Shown: positions 16,222 to 24,698, counted from the stretch's first letter. The stretch: 27,756 nt of DNA from JAYWFX01 sp043778575 (GCA_043778575.1 JAYWFX010000047.1:1-27756), one strand, 5' to 3'. The notes: a model not told the origin generated them from the letters alone. Numbers and translations: made by a program.

Positions 16222-16833
16222 ATGAATACCCAAACAGATACCTCAAATACTGAAATGTCAAAATCAGACGCATTAGCAACTGCAGATTTAAAACCAAGAT
16301 GGTACATTGTTCAGACATATGTAGGTTTCGAAGATGCTGTACAGAGAAATTTAGAATTAAAGATAAACAATTTGCCCAGTATTGCAGCAAAAATATTGGA
16401 AATCTTCATCCCCATAAAAAAAGTTGTTAAGCTCGATAGAAACGGTGTACGTAAAGAGGGTACAGAAAAAATTTACCCCGGTTATATTTACTTAAATATG
16501 GTGCTTGATCGTGAAACAGGATACATAATCCAAAACACTCAATATGTATCTAGGATAGCTGGAACGGGTGATTTTGCTGTACCTCTTGAGATCGGTTATG
16601 TAGAAAAACTCAAACAACAACTACATGAAGAGAGTCAACAACTCAAGGCTGGAACGAAAATTGTATATCGTATTAGTGATCTAGTTGAAGTAATAGATGG
16701 TCCGTTTAAAGATATGCGTGGCAAAGTTAGTGGTTTAGATCCGCAGAACTCACGAATTATTGTACTTCTTTCAATTTTTGATCGAGAGACTAGTGTAGAA
16801 TTAGATATACTCCAGATTAAGAAGATTCTATAA
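16222..16833 (+). CDS. nusG: Transcription termination/antitermination protein NusG
   Basis: A 203-residue NusG: a polar N-terminal extension of about 25 residues, then the NGN domain beginning PRWYIVQTYVGFEDAVQRNL, with IFIPIKKVV, the KIYPGYIYLNM strand and YVSRIAGTGDF. The C-terminal KOW domain has DLVEVIDGPFKDMRGKVSGL followed by IIVLLSIFDRETSVELD. NusG binds RNA polymerase and links it to Rho or ribosomes. TACTAT at 16210-16215 ends six bases before the ATG, which could support an internal leaderless start, but no good -35 accompanies it. Downstream is a NYN nuclease gene, not the rplK-rplA pair that commonly follows nusG. Confidence 0.96.
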   Translation: MNTQTDTSNTEMSKSDALATADLKPRWYIVQTYVGFEDAVQRNLELKINNLPSIAAKILEIFIPIKKVVKLDRNGVRKEGTEKIYPGYIYLNMVLDRETGYIIQNTQYVSRIAGTGDFAVPLEIGYVEKLKQQLHEESQQLKAGTKIVYRISDLVEVIDGPFKDMRGKVSGLDPQNSRIIVLLSIFDRETSVELDILQIKKIL

Positions 16834-16845
16834 TATAATGAGTTC

Positions 16846-17556
16846 ATGGAAAAAAATCAAAGCTTCAAGGCTCCTAGAAATGTTAATGATCTCACTTCTA
16901 GTTTATCTGCGGTTATATTCAAGCAAAAAGTGTTAGTATTGATAGACGCTGCAAATTTATTTTTTTCTACTTCCGTAACTAAAATTCACATTGACTTCAA
17001 GCAGATGTATAACTGGTTCAGCAAGAAATGCAACCTCGTTGACGTCATGTATTATACTGCTTTTGATCCTGATGATGTAAAACAAATGGCTTTCTTACAA
17101 GATTTAGAAAAGTCAGGATACAAGTTGATTCAGAAACCTATAAAAGTGTATAGTTCAATGATAAAGGGAAATATGGATATTGAGCTTGCCGTTGATGCAA
17201 TGAACTTAGAGAAACAGTATGATATTTTAGCTTTGTTTAGTGGTGATGGAGATTTTACTTATTTAATCCAAGATCTAGAGAAAAAAGGAAAAAGAATAAT
17301 AGTGATAGCTACTGGAGGATTTACTAGTTATGAGTTACATCAGCAGGCTCATAATTATTTCTTTTTGAATCGTATCTCTAGTATCTGGAGAACACCAAGA
17401 AAGACATCGCAATCTGACGGAGTTGATAGTCAAAATTTGTTACCAAAGATCCTACCACCTGATGTGGTGTTAGACAAGCAAACCAAAGTCACACCAAAAA
17501 CAAAACTACCTAGAAAAAATCCCGTACGTGAAGTACCTCAGGTTTTTATCGATTGA
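16846..17556 (+). CDS. NYN-domain (LabA/DUF88-type) putative ribonuclease
   Basis: A 236-residue protein with a PIN-like NYN fold. Conserved acidic clusters are LIDAANLFF (about 32-40), KGNMDIELAVDAM (about 108-120) and FSGDGDFTYLI (about 131-141), followed by GKRIIVIATGGFTSYELHQQAHNYFFL. These Asp residues would bind metal for RNA cleavage in the NYN/LabA family, and all are present. The C-terminal 60 residues are basic, Pro/Lys-rich and probably disordered, which could assist RNA contact. The ATG lies 12 bases after the nusG stop, and TATAAT at 16834-16839 ends six bases before the ATG, so a leaderless secondary transcript is possible. Linkage to nusG hints at a role in RNA turnover tied to transcription, but the target is unknown. 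Confidence 0.85.
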   Translation: MEKNQSFKAPRNVNDLTSSLSAVIFKQKVLVLIDAANLFFSTSVTKIHIDFKQMYNWFSKKCNLVDVMYYTAFDPDDVKQMAFLQDLEKSGYKLIQKPIKVYSSMIKGNMDIELAVDAMNLEKQYDILALFSGDGDFTYLIQDLEKKGKRIIVIATGGFTSYELHQQAHNYFFLNRISSIWRTPRKTSQSDGVDSQNLLPKILPPDVVLDKQTKVTPKTKLPRKNPVREVPQVFID

Positions 17557-17581
17557 CGAACTTGCTATGGTGTAATTCAAT
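17553..17581 (+). promoter_or_regulatory. Candidate leaderless promoter for the membrane-anchored unknown gene
   Basis: TTGACG (17553-17558) overlaps the stop codon of the NYN gene; a 17-base spacer follows and then TTCAAT (17576-17581), 4/6 to TATAAT. Six bases separate the -10 from the ATG at 17588, so transcription would start at the ATG itself. Confidence 0.45.
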
Positions 17582-17587
17582 TTGCTT

Positions 17588-18199
17588 ATGAAAAAGTTTT
17601 GGATAATTATTACACTGTTTTTTGTTGTCATTTTATCTACACTAGGAGGGTATTTTTATGGAACTAGAGAGAGAGTAAATATTCAGCCAGACAAAATTGT
17701 AATAAAAGCACCCAATGGAGCCGTTCAAAATGACCTTACTAAGATTGAAAAAAGGGATATAAAAGGAATTCTAGAAACTGATAAAATCCAAGTTTACGGA
17801 CAGCTATTCTTTAAGATTTCTGATGCAAATCAGACCCAAATTAGATTAGATTTGGCAAATGTTCCATTGGTCGTAAAACAGCTAAAGAGCGGTAAACAAA
17901 AATCTATACCTAACGAACTTCAAGTTGCCCTAGCAAAAGTCTCACGCGATGGTACTGATTACGAGTACGAACCGATTGGGACACTTATTTTTGATGAGAT
18001 AAATAAAAACAGCACAAGGACTGCTCAATTCTCAACTGTGATAGATAGACCACTTTTTATCACTGGTACTGACTTAATACAGCGAATAGTAGTACAGGCT
18101 ACAAAACCCGAAGAAAGTAATTTCTTTAGCGAAGATAGTCCAAATTTACCAATAAAGGCTAGGTCACGACCAGCACCATATTTTTTTATAGAGATTTAA
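17588..18199 (+). CDS. Membrane-anchored protein of unknown function
   Basis: I do not recognise this 203-residue protein. It starts with KK and one hydrophobic helix (about residues 4-26, with a GGYFYG small-residue exit), so it is either a signal anchor or an uncleaved leader. The outward-facing remainder is beta-rich with no cysteine: VYGQLFFKISDANQTQIRLD, LQVALAKVSRDGTDYEYEPI and a C-terminal strand ending APYFFIEI. This pattern resembles a single Ig-like or beta-sandwich domain. The frame opens at a TTG at 17582, but the ATG at 17588 follows the candidate promoter. It is 3 bases ahead of the FMN reductase gene, so the two are co-transcribed. Role unknown. Confidence 0.75.
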   Translation: MKKFWIIITLFFVVILSTLGGYFYGTRERVNIQPDKIVIKAPNGAVQNDLTKIEKRDIKGILETDKIQVYGQLFFKISDANQTQIRLDLANVPLVVKQLKSGKQKSIPNELQVALAKVSRDGTDYEYEPIGTLIFDEINKNSTRTAQFSTVIDRPLFITGTDLIQRIVVQATKPEESNFFSEDSPNLPIKARSRPAPYFFIEI

Positions 18200-18202
18200 T
18201 AT

Positions 18203-18802
18203 ATGATTACCATTGTTTCTGGATCACACAGACCCGACTCTCAATCACTCAAGGTTGCTGAGTATTTTCAAAAAAGACTTCTAGCTAAATCAATGGAATC
18301 TAGTATTGTTGATCTATCAAAGTTAAACTTGCCATTAGTGATGACTGCTGACTCACAACTCAAAGAGCACCAAAGCTCGTGGGAGCTTATTTCTCATAAA
18401 CTTATATCATCTTTTGGTTATGTGATTATTTCACCTGAATGGGGTGGGATGGCAACTCCAGCTATTAAAAACTTTTTTTTACTACCAAAAAAGCAAGAAA
18501 TGGCTCACAAACCTGGGCTTATTGTGGGTGTTTCTGCATCTCATGGTGGTGCTTATCCAGTTTCAGAACTTAGATCCAGTAGCTACAAAAACTCTCATAT
18601 CTGTTTTATCCCTGAGCATATTATTGTTCGTGACTGCCAAAATGTATTAAATAATGAGGTATTTGATAGTATTCAACCTGATTATTATTTAAAAAATAGA
18701 ATTGATTATAGTATAGGTGTCTTGATTGAGTATGCGTTTGCCTTAAACAGTGTTAGAACCTCAGGAAAAATAAATCATACAACCTATCCAAATGGCATGT
18801 AA
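18203..18802 (+). CDS. NADPH-dependent FMN reductase-like flavodoxin-fold protein
   Basis: A 199-residue protein of the NADPH-dependent FMN reductase family. The N-terminal phosphate loop SGSHRPDSQSLKVAEYF (about 6-22) fits FMN phosphate binding. ISPEWGGMATPAIKNFF (about 76-92) matches the family PEYNxSxPGxLKNxID motif, with Trp for Tyr-Asn. GVSASHGGAYPVSELR (about 111-126) is the second flavin loop. Such enzymes reduce flavins, quinones or metals in the cytosol with NAD(P)H. The C-terminal third is diverged. It sits 3 bases after the membrane-anchored unknown, so both belong to one transcript; the next gene has its own promoter. Substrate unknown. Confidence 0.85.
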   Translation: MITIVSGSHRPDSQSLKVAEYFQKRLLAKSMESSIVDLSKLNLPLVMTADSQLKEHQSSWELISHKLISSFGYVIISPEWGGMATPAIKNFFLLPKKQEMAHKPGLIVGVSASHGGAYPVSELRSSSYKNSHICFIPEHIIVRDCQNVLNNEVFDSIQPDYYLKNRIDYSIGVLIEYAFALNSVRTSGKINHTTYPNGM

Positions 18803-18808
18803 AATCTT

Positions 18809-18837
18809 TTGACATGAACTAAATTATCAACTAGTAT
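18809..18837 (+). promoter_or_regulatory. Strong promoter of the eight-cysteine secreted protein
   Basis: TTGACA (18809-18814), a 17-base spacer, TAGTAT (18832-18837). The -35 is perfect and the -10 is 4/6 to 5/6 depending on alignment. The start of transcription, near 18844, lies after the in-frame ATG at 18836, which rules that ATG out for messages from this promoter and points to the ATG at 18869, giving a leader of about 25 bases. Confidence 0.75.
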
Positions 18838-18868
18838 GTATTTGAGCAACTTACAATTTTTACACCTT

Positions 18869-20044
18869 ATGTCATTCTTTACCAAATTTTTGTCATCCCT
18901 AACACTACTTTTAATGGTTGTTACGATGACCTCAGGATCAACAAACGTTTTAGCTGCAAGTTCCACGCCCAGTGCATCTTCTTCATACAATGTAGACGTT
19001 TTTGCATGTAGATTTACTTTTGATTGGGCAACTTATATAGTTGATCAAAAAGCAGGGAGACGAACCTCAAACCCGTACACTGACCAAGGTTGTGTAAATG
19101 ACTACTTAGTTTACCAAAATGGAGTACAGAGAGTTAAAAAATATAAAGACTTTGCTGTAGGTACTCCGCAGTCCAAGTCTAATTTTGGCGACGATGAAGT
19201 ACTAGGTGTAACTTCCCAAAATCTCGATCTTTTCCAGATGGAAGCAAAAGATTCTGCACCAGTAAAATTGGCTACTACAACTTCAATAGATTATACCAAG
19301 CCAGATTCAATTGTAAAAACATTTAACACCGAAGAACTGGCCAATATCTACAAATCAAATCCAAATGGTCCTAAAAACTATATACCTCGCTTCTTTAGAA
19401 CTGGTGTAGATGAGTTTAGGGTTGTCAACGGAGATGAGATATACTATGGTGGTCCTTGTTATATCGAAAATGGCGTAATAAAAGTAAGAACTAACTATGC
19501 AGGTAGGGGTCTAAACAGTGTAGATTTCGGATATGCAATTGACCAAAACAACGCTGAGACAGCATGTGCACGAAGAGATTTCAACAAAACGTCTGTGGAG
19601 GACATGAGTCTCAGAACTTATCAGTTTATTTATGAGAGAGTATATCCTACAACTGATCAATGCAAAGAACTAAACCTTATCTTTAATTATGGAGCTGAAG
19701 GGTGTGTTAAGTTTTATCAAAGAACTCTTGGTGGTAAATTAAATGGCAAGACTGATGGGTCTAGATTCTTAGCAGTTTACACATACAAAGGAACATTTGA
19801 TGATGGTGGTAGATCTTTTGTAGGAACTGATGGCAGAGTGAATATGTTTAACTGGGTTAAATGGAAAGTTCCAGAATTAAATGGAGCTAGAAAACAAGCA
19901 AAAGTTAAAGCAGACAGCTCATTGGTACAAGATAATGATCCTAAGTGTACAAACGCATCCAAGATTTTCGATACTGCAAAATGTGATTATCTAGCTACTG
20001 GTGTAATTAGAGGGTATGATGGATTTTCCACATATGTTTTCTAA
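18869..20044 (+). CDS. Secreted cysteine-rich protein of unknown function
   Basis: I do not recognise the family. From the ATG at 18869 the protein has 391 residues and starts with a clear signal peptide (FFTKF n-region, long hydrophobic core, likely cleavage after NVLAAS or nearby, residue about 30). The mature part has eight cysteines (in FACRF, QGCVN, GGPCYI, ETACAR, DQCKEL, EGCVKF, PKCTN and AKCDYL), an even number compatible with four disulfides. It is rich in Tyr, Asn and Gly, has no membrane anchor and ends with aromatic residues (STYVF). The centre, about 150-260, contains a Tyr/Phe-rich globular-looking stretch (YIPRFFRTGVDEFRVVNGDE). A near-consensus promoter and a terminator frame it as a monocistronic, probably abundant, surface or released protein. 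The longer frame from 18836 is unlikely, since its ATG overlaps the -10 box. Confidence 0.8.
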   Translation: MSFFTKFLSSLTLLLMVVTMTSGSTNVLAASSTPSASSSYNVDVFACRFTFDWATYIVDQKAGRRTSNPYTDQGCVNDYLVYQNGVQRVKKYKDFAVGTPQSKSNFGDDEVLGVTSQNLDLFQMEAKDSAPVKLATTTSIDYTKPDSIVKTFNTEELANIYKSNPNGPKNYIPRFFRTGVDEFRVVNGDEIYYGGPCYIENGVIKVRTNYAGRGLNSVDFGYAIDQNNAETACARRDFNKTSVEDMSLRTYQFIYERVYPTTDQCKELNLIFNYGAEGCVKFYQRTLGGKLNGKTDGSRFLAVYTYKGTFDDGGRSFVGTDGRVNMFNWVKWKVPELNGARKQAKVKADSSLVQDNDPKCTNASKIFDTAKCDYLATGVIRGYDGFSTYVF

Positions 20045-20098
20045 AGACTCTTAGAAGGGAAGTCAAAAAAAATTGAAACAAGAAATACAAATTACATT

Positions 20099-20121
20099 GA
20101 GGGCTAACAACCCTCCTTTTT
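20099..20121 (+). terminator. Rho-independent terminator of the cysteine-rich secreted protein gene
   Basis: GAGGG (20099-20103), loop CTAACAA, CCCTC (20111-20115), then C and five T residues. It lies 54 bases after the stop and between the convergent glmS gene and this gene. Confidence 0.75.
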
Positions 20122-20147
20122 GTTGCCTATTAAATTTGTTGCCTATT
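20119..20147. repeat. Short tandem duplication at the 3' end of glmS
   Basis: TTTGTTGCCTATT occurs at 20119-20131 and again at 20135-20147, a 16-base period. The second copy includes the last codon and stop of glmS on the minus strand; the first overlaps the T run of the terminator. It looks like a local slippage duplication. Confidence 0.8.
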
Positions 20148-21990
20148 CAACGGTTACACTTTTTGCTAAGTTTCTCGGCTTATCAATATCAACCCCTAAT
20201 TTATTAGCTATATGGTATGCAAATAATTGCTGTGCTATGTTTGATACCAACGGCTGAATCTCTGATGTAAGAGTTTTGGGAACCCTTATGATATCAGGTG
20301 TGAAATTTTGAACAATATTGTCATCATCATTTACAATCGCTATAACAGGCCCATTTCTAGCTATTACTTCTTGAATGGTGCTGACTTGCTTATCAAAAAA
20401 AGCATCTTGCGTACAAATTGCAACCGTCGGTATGTTATTATCAATTAACGCAATTGATCCATGTTTTAATTCACCACTACTCATTCCTTCTGCATGAATA
20501 TAGCTCAATTCTTTTAGTTTGAGTGCACCTTCTTGGGCTATAGGATAATTATAGTGCCTTCCGATATAAATAAAATTCTGAGATTGATAATATTTGTGAG
20601 CAATTGACTCTATATCTTTGTTATGGTCTAGAACAGATTGAATATATTTTGGCAACAGAGCGATATCTCTAACCAAGTTTTCAGCATCTGTGAAATCAAG
20701 ACCTCTTTGCCTACCAACTGATATAGCGTGCATTAAAAGTAGTAGGCTCGCAGATGTAAAGGCTTTGGTAGATGCTACACTTAATTCCGGTCCAATATGT
20801 TGGTAAACTCCATTATGGGTTATTCTAGCTATTGTGGAGCCTACAGTGTTCACTATTCCAGTAACTAAGCTACCCTTTTTTTTCATTTCTTGTATGCAGC
20901 CAATTGTATCAGCTGTTTCACCAGATTGTGATACACAAATACCCCATGTAGTATTACCAGACAGTGTGGTTTTATATCTGTATTCAGGACTCATCTCAGC
21001 TCTTGTTGGCAGCTTTGTGAGTGACTCGAAATACATTTCACCAAGTCTGCATGCATAGTATGATGTGCCAACTCCGACAAGTGTTATGTTATCTATCGTA
21101 GACATTTTGTTATTGATATCGAGTAAACCACCAAACTTTATATCAGCCTCGTTTGGTAATAACCTTCCTCTTGTGGTGTCAATAACCGCTTTTGGTTGTT
21201 CAAATATTTCTTTTAATAGAAAGTGATCATAACCCTCCTTGGTTGCTTCTTCTTCATTCCAATCAATGTACTGAGTATCTTTTAGTAATTCTTTATCATC
21301 AAAAGTTGTTATTTTAAAAGTATCTACATCCAGATCAACCATTTCACCATCTTCGAGATAAATTACATCTCGAGTTTTACCAATTATTGCACTAACATCT
21401 GATGCTATTATAAACTCATTTGTACCCATTCCTACAACCAGTGGTGCCCCTATTTTTGCAGCGATCAATCTGGTTGGCTCGAGGGGTGAGACCACTGCGA
21501 TAGCATATGCTCCTCGTACCTCCAGAAGTGCATTTTGAATAGCCTGTTTGAGATTCCCAGAGTAATAGAAATCTATCAAATTTGCTAGAACTTCAGTATC
21601 AGTATCACTATAGAATTCATACCCTTTTGTTTGAAGATTATTTTTTATTTCTGCAAAATTCTCTATGATTCCATTGTGAACTAACAATACCTTTTTATTA
21701 TAGCTTTGGTGGGGGTGAGCATTTATTGTGCTGGGTGAGCCATGAGTAGCCCATCTAGTGTGGGCAATACCAATTCCAGTGAAGAGGTTATCTAAGTTCT
21801 TTATGTTCGCAATCTTTTTTTCAAGCTCTACTACTTTACCTATAGATTTCTCTACAAACACTTTACCGTCTGATTGTGTAATTGCGATCCCCGCTGAATC
21901 GTACCCGCGATACTCTAGCCTTCTTAACCCGTTTATCAGTGTGTCAAGAGTTTGATCGGGATGTCCAAAATAACCAACAATTCCACACAT
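20143..21990 (-). CDS. glmS: Glutamine-fructose-6-phosphate aminotransferase (isomerising) GlmS
   Basis: GlmS makes glucosamine-6-phosphate from fructose-6-phosphate and glutamine, the entry to UDP-GlcNAc. The frame opens at 22011, but the ATG at 21990 gives MCGIVGYFG, leaving Cys2 as the N-terminal nucleophile after Met removal (615 residues, normal length). The glutaminase domain shows RRLEYRGYDSAGI, HTRWATHG and HNGIIENF. The two SIS domains show VGVGTSYYACRLG, SQSGETADT, STKAFTSA and the IGRHYNYPIAQEGALKLKEL segment, and the C-terminus DKPRNLAKSVTVE is canonical. It is the last gene of a minus-strand series, 40 bases behind a membrane-protein gene. No glmS ribozyme-like structure is evident in that short gap. 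It supplies the amino sugar for MurG and probably for the GT2 polymer locus. Confidence 0.98.
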   Translation of the reverse strand: MCGIVGYFGHPDQTLDTLINGLRRLEYRGYDSAGIAITQSDGKVFVEKSIGKVVELEKKIANIKNLDNLFTGIGIAHTRWATHGSPSTINAHPHQSYNKKVLLVHNGIIENFAEIKNNLQTKGYEFYSDTDTEVLANLIDFYYSGNLKQAIQNALLEVRGAYAIAVVSPLEPTRLIAAKIGAPLVVGMGTNEFIIASDVSAIIGKTRDVIYLEDGEMVDLDVDTFKITTFDDKELLKDTQYIDWNEEEATKEGYDHFLLKEIFEQPKAVIDTTRGRLLPNEADIKFGGLLDINNKMSTIDNITLVGVGTSYYACRLGEMYFESLTKLPTRAEMSPEYRYKTTLSGNTTWGICVSQSGETADTIGCIQEMKKKGSLVTGIVNTVGSTIARITHNGVYQHIGPELSVASTKAFTSASLLLLMHAISVGRQRGLDFTDAENLVRDIALLPKYIQSVLDHNKDIESIAHKYYQSQNFIYIGRHYNYPIAQEGALKLKELSYIHAEGMSSGELKHGSIALIDNNIPTVAICTQDAFFDKQVSTIQEVIARNGPVIAIVNDDDNIVQNFTPDIIRVPKTLTSEIQPLVSNIAQQLFAYHIANKLGVDIDKPRNLAKSVTVE

Positions 21991-22030
21991 ATAAATTTGT
22001 AAATCTTTCAAGAAATATCATCCATTTTTA

Positions 22031-23479
22031 TTAAATTCCTACAACCTCTGCCTCTACCGTTTCTACATCTATGCGTATGAATTTAGTAAGCTTCAATATT
22101 TGCCAAATTACTAACGTACATAAAAATACTAGAAAATTGTAGAGTGGTTTTATTATTGAGAGGACTAAAAATATAACAACAACCAGAAATGTAGGTAATA
22201 TCTGATTTCTTGGTAAAAATAGATATTTTGTTAGTGTTTGTGTGAATTCGCTGGACTGTGATGTAGCTTTTTCATTGTTAAATGCTCTGATTTGATTAGT
22301 GTAAAATTGTTTTGATAGCTCTTTATACCTTTCTACAGTGAGCTCAGTTTGAACTGACCATGAAATAGTAGGGTAGGCTTCACGCTTCCATTTCTCTAAT
22401 CTGTCATTTTTGAGTGCTTCAATTTTTGCATCGCAGTTTAGATCGTTTTTTAGTCTACAATCTCCTTCAATATCATCTTTTTCACTCCTACTCATGAGGT
22501 CTTCATTTGGTCTGTAGTTGAGTGTGAGAAAATCTCCTAATGTTGCATTTTGTAGTGTTGCGGTGGTATCTTTTGGTAGTTTCATGTACGTTTTTACAGA
22601 GTTACCATCAATAGTATATTTGGTCCCAGCAAAAAATCTATTTAGTGAAAAATTGCCAAGCTTAGCATTGTTGCCGATGATTGCATTGTTCATTATAAAA
22701 CTATTGTTGAGAAAATTATCTCTAAAATAAACATCGGTACCGTCATGGGAAGCTTTGTTGAAGACACTTAAACAAATAAACAATATTATAACTGTAGATA
22801 GGATACGCGTAGCATATGATGTGACGCTTGATATTGAAAATAGTCTACTACTTAGTTGCACTTTTTCAATCTCAGAATAGGCAAAATAAATAAGTACACA
22901 AATCGCAAATAGAATTGCTATACTAATTTTGTTTAATCCATAGCCAAGAAATAAATATGCAGTAATGGCTAGCACTAGCTGTGCAAAAAGGGATATCCAG
23001 AAATAACTTCGGTCGGCTAAAACTATGAAAAATATATTAGTAAACACTGAATAAGCTAGTGCACAAATTAAAATATTTAATGGGTTTGTTTGAAAAAGAC
23101 TTATTCCGAGTAATAAAACAGCTTCTCCTGTTAATACGCTAAGAATCATTAGTGAGAAAGACTTCTTGAACACCCTCTTTACACCTGAGACATGTTGATG
23201 ATCACGATTGAAAATAGAGGCAAAAGAATTTGGATTAGACTCATTACTGGTAAACGGAATCATTCCCATAGCTTTTTTACTCACAATTGAAGCTGTTTGC
23301 TGTACATCAAATTTTGATACGCGATTAGCATCATTGTTAATTGGTGACAGTTTGTCAGAATCATTAGATGTAATTGGACTGTATTTCTTTTTTACTGGAG
23401 GAAGAGTAGGTTTACTGCTCTTATCACCAATTTTAATGAAGTTTAACTTTCGTACATTATTATCAAGTAAATCTGACAT
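22031..23479 (-). CDS. Multi-pass membrane protein of unknown function
   Basis: I do not recognise this 482-residue protein. Residues 1-100 are polar, Lys/Ser/Asn-rich and probably cytoplasmic and disordered. Four to five helices follow at about 108-230 (LTGEAVLLLGISLF, ILICALAYSVFTNIFFIVLA, SLFAQLVLAITAYLFLGYGL, IAILFAICVLIYFAYSEI, STVIILFICLSVF). Then comes a polar loop of about 150 residues with two nearby Cys (GDCRLKNDLNCD), probably outside, and a final hydrophobic pair (ILPTFLVVVIFLVLSIIKPLYNFLVFL) with a short acidic tail. It is transcribed in the same direction as the S1 gene (31-base gap) and glmS (40-base gap), so it is probably in their operon. No enzyme motif is visible. Confidence 0.75.
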   Translation of the reverse strand: MSDLLDNNVRKLNFIKIGDKSSKPTLPPVKKKYSPITSNDSDKLSPINNDANRVSKFDVQQTASIVSKKAMGMIPFTSNESNPNSFASIFNRDHQHVSGVKRVFKKSFSLMILSVLTGEAVLLLGISLFQTNPLNILICALAYSVFTNIFFIVLADRSYFWISLFAQLVLAITAYLFLGYGLNKISIAILFAICVLIYFAYSEIEKVQLSSRLFSISSVTSYATRILSTVIILFICLSVFNKASHDGTDVYFRDNFLNNSFIMNNAIIGNNAKLGNFSLNRFFAGTKYTIDGNSVKTYMKLPKDTTATLQNATLGDFLTLNYRPNEDLMSRSEKDDIEGDCRLKNDLNCDAKIEALKNDRLEKWKREAYPTISWSVQTELTVERYKELSKQFYTNQIRAFNNEKATSQSSEFTQTLTKYLFLPRNQILPTFLVVVIFLVLSIIKPLYNFLVFLCTLVIWQILKLTKFIRIDVETVEAEVVGI

Positions 23480-23510
23480 ACTTTTAGAAAAAGGAGTGCT
23501 GATATTATTA

Positions 23511-24698
23511 TTAATTTACTACTCCTGCTGGTGCTTTGTGTGAGATATCAACTATTGGATCAGCTTCTTTTTGGTTGTAGTGCTGTTGAATATCTTTAGC
23601 TTTGTCAAAAGAGAGAAGCGTTAGATATAATTTTTCCTCACTATCGAGCTCAAGGACAGTAAACTTAACTGTATCACCAATTTTTAATATGTCATAAATT
23701 TTGGCTGGACTTTCCAGTTGTTCTTCGCTAATTTGGCTGATATGGCAAAGTCCTTGAATATCGTTTTCTCCTACAACAATTGCTCCATATGATACGATCT
23801 TGCTAATTCTCCCTGTAAACTCATCACCTGGTTTAGTTTTTTTAGCAAAGTCGTGCCATGGGTTTGAGAGTAGTTGTTTTATCGATAAGTTGATACGATT
23901 CTCTTTGTCGATATCTACAATCTTTACTTTTACCTGGTCACCTATTTTGTAGTACTGTCTAGGATCGTCGACTTTTTTCCACGCAATTTCAGAGATATGG
24001 ACTAGACCCTCTAAATCTGAGTCAAACCGTACAAATAGACCAAAATCAACGACACCTACCACACTACCGTCAACTACATCATTAACTTTGTATTTAGAGA
24101 GCTTAGCTTTTGCTATTTCGTCACTCACTGATTTTTCTGAAACTATCATTGTGTCATTGTCTGGATTCACGCTAGCGATTTTAATTTGAAACACTTGTCC
24201 TACATATTTTTTCATCTGATTGATGAGACTCTTGTCTTCAACACCAACTTGTTTGATTGCGTGTGCTGGTGATAATAATGAAGCTGGCAGAAAACCATCA
24301 ATACCATGCACTTTTACCAAAAAACCGCCACGATTTGCATCTCTGATCTTGCATTCGATTGTGGTTTGATTTTCAAATGCAGCTTGGATTTCTGACCATA
24401 TTTTATCATGACCAATTGCTCTAAAACTGAGTTCGAGATATCCGAGTTCGTTATCGAGGTCTATGACCATTGCTACGATATGCTCTTCTAATTTGATACG
24501 AGACAAAAACTCTTCGTTGTAGAGCTCTTTGCCACGAACTATCCCAAGTCCTATATTTTCTATGTCCATGATTACTTCGTTCTTTGCTATATAGATAACT
24601 TTTCCAGCAATTTGTTCACCCACTTTAATTGGATTTACATCAGCTACACGCTTAATAAGATCTGCCATGGTTGGCTGTAACTCAACAATATCTGTCAT
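23511..24698 (-). CDS. rpsA: Ribosomal protein S1 (four S1 domains)
   Basis: Four OB-fold S1 repeats: about 24-90 (GKVIYIAKNEVIMDIEN), 105-170 (KIRDANRGGFLVKVHGIDGFLPAS), 195-265 (VDGSVVGVVDFGLFVRFDSD, then LEGLVHISEIAW) and 280-350 (FTGRISKIVSYGAIVVGEN, then GLCHISQIS). Four repeats is the short form, versus six in E. coli. The frame opens at a TTG at 24737, but I start at the ATG at 24698 (395 residues) because a GGGAGA lies just before it, one of the few Shine-Dalgarno-like sequences in the window, although closer to the ATG than usual. S1 helps the 30S subunit bind leaders that lack structure or Shine-Dalgarno sequences, which suits a genome with few of them. It follows the DAHP-synthase-like gene and precedes the membrane-protein gene. 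Confidence 0.92.
   Translation of the reverse strand: MTDIVELQPTMADLIKRVADVNPIKVGEQIAGKVIYIAKNEVIMDIENIGLGIVRGKELYNEEFLSRIKLEEHIVAMVIDLDNELGYLELSFRAIGHDKIWSEIQAAFENQTTIECKIRDANRGGFLVKVHGIDGFLPASLLSPAHAIKQVGVEDKSLINQMKKYVGQVFQIKIASVNPDNDTMIVSEKSVSDEIAKAKLSKYKVNDVVDGSVVGVVDFGLFVRFDSDLEGLVHISEIAWKKVDDPRQYYKIGDQVKVKIVDIDKENRINLSIKQLLSNPWHDFAKKTKPGDEFTGRISKIVSYGAIVVGENDIQGLCHISQISEEQLESPAKIYDILKIGDTVKFTVLELDSEEKLYLTLLSFDKAKDIQQHYNQKEADPIVDISHKAPAGVVN

Noticed and set aside
18836..18868. Longer N-terminus of the cysteine-rich secreted protein
   Set aside because: Its ATG overlaps the -10 box, so transcripts from that promoter lack it.
22004..22030. glmS ribozyme or riboswitch upstream of glmS
   Set aside because: Only 40 bases separate glmS from the preceding gene, too little for the known ribozyme, and no pairing pattern is seen.
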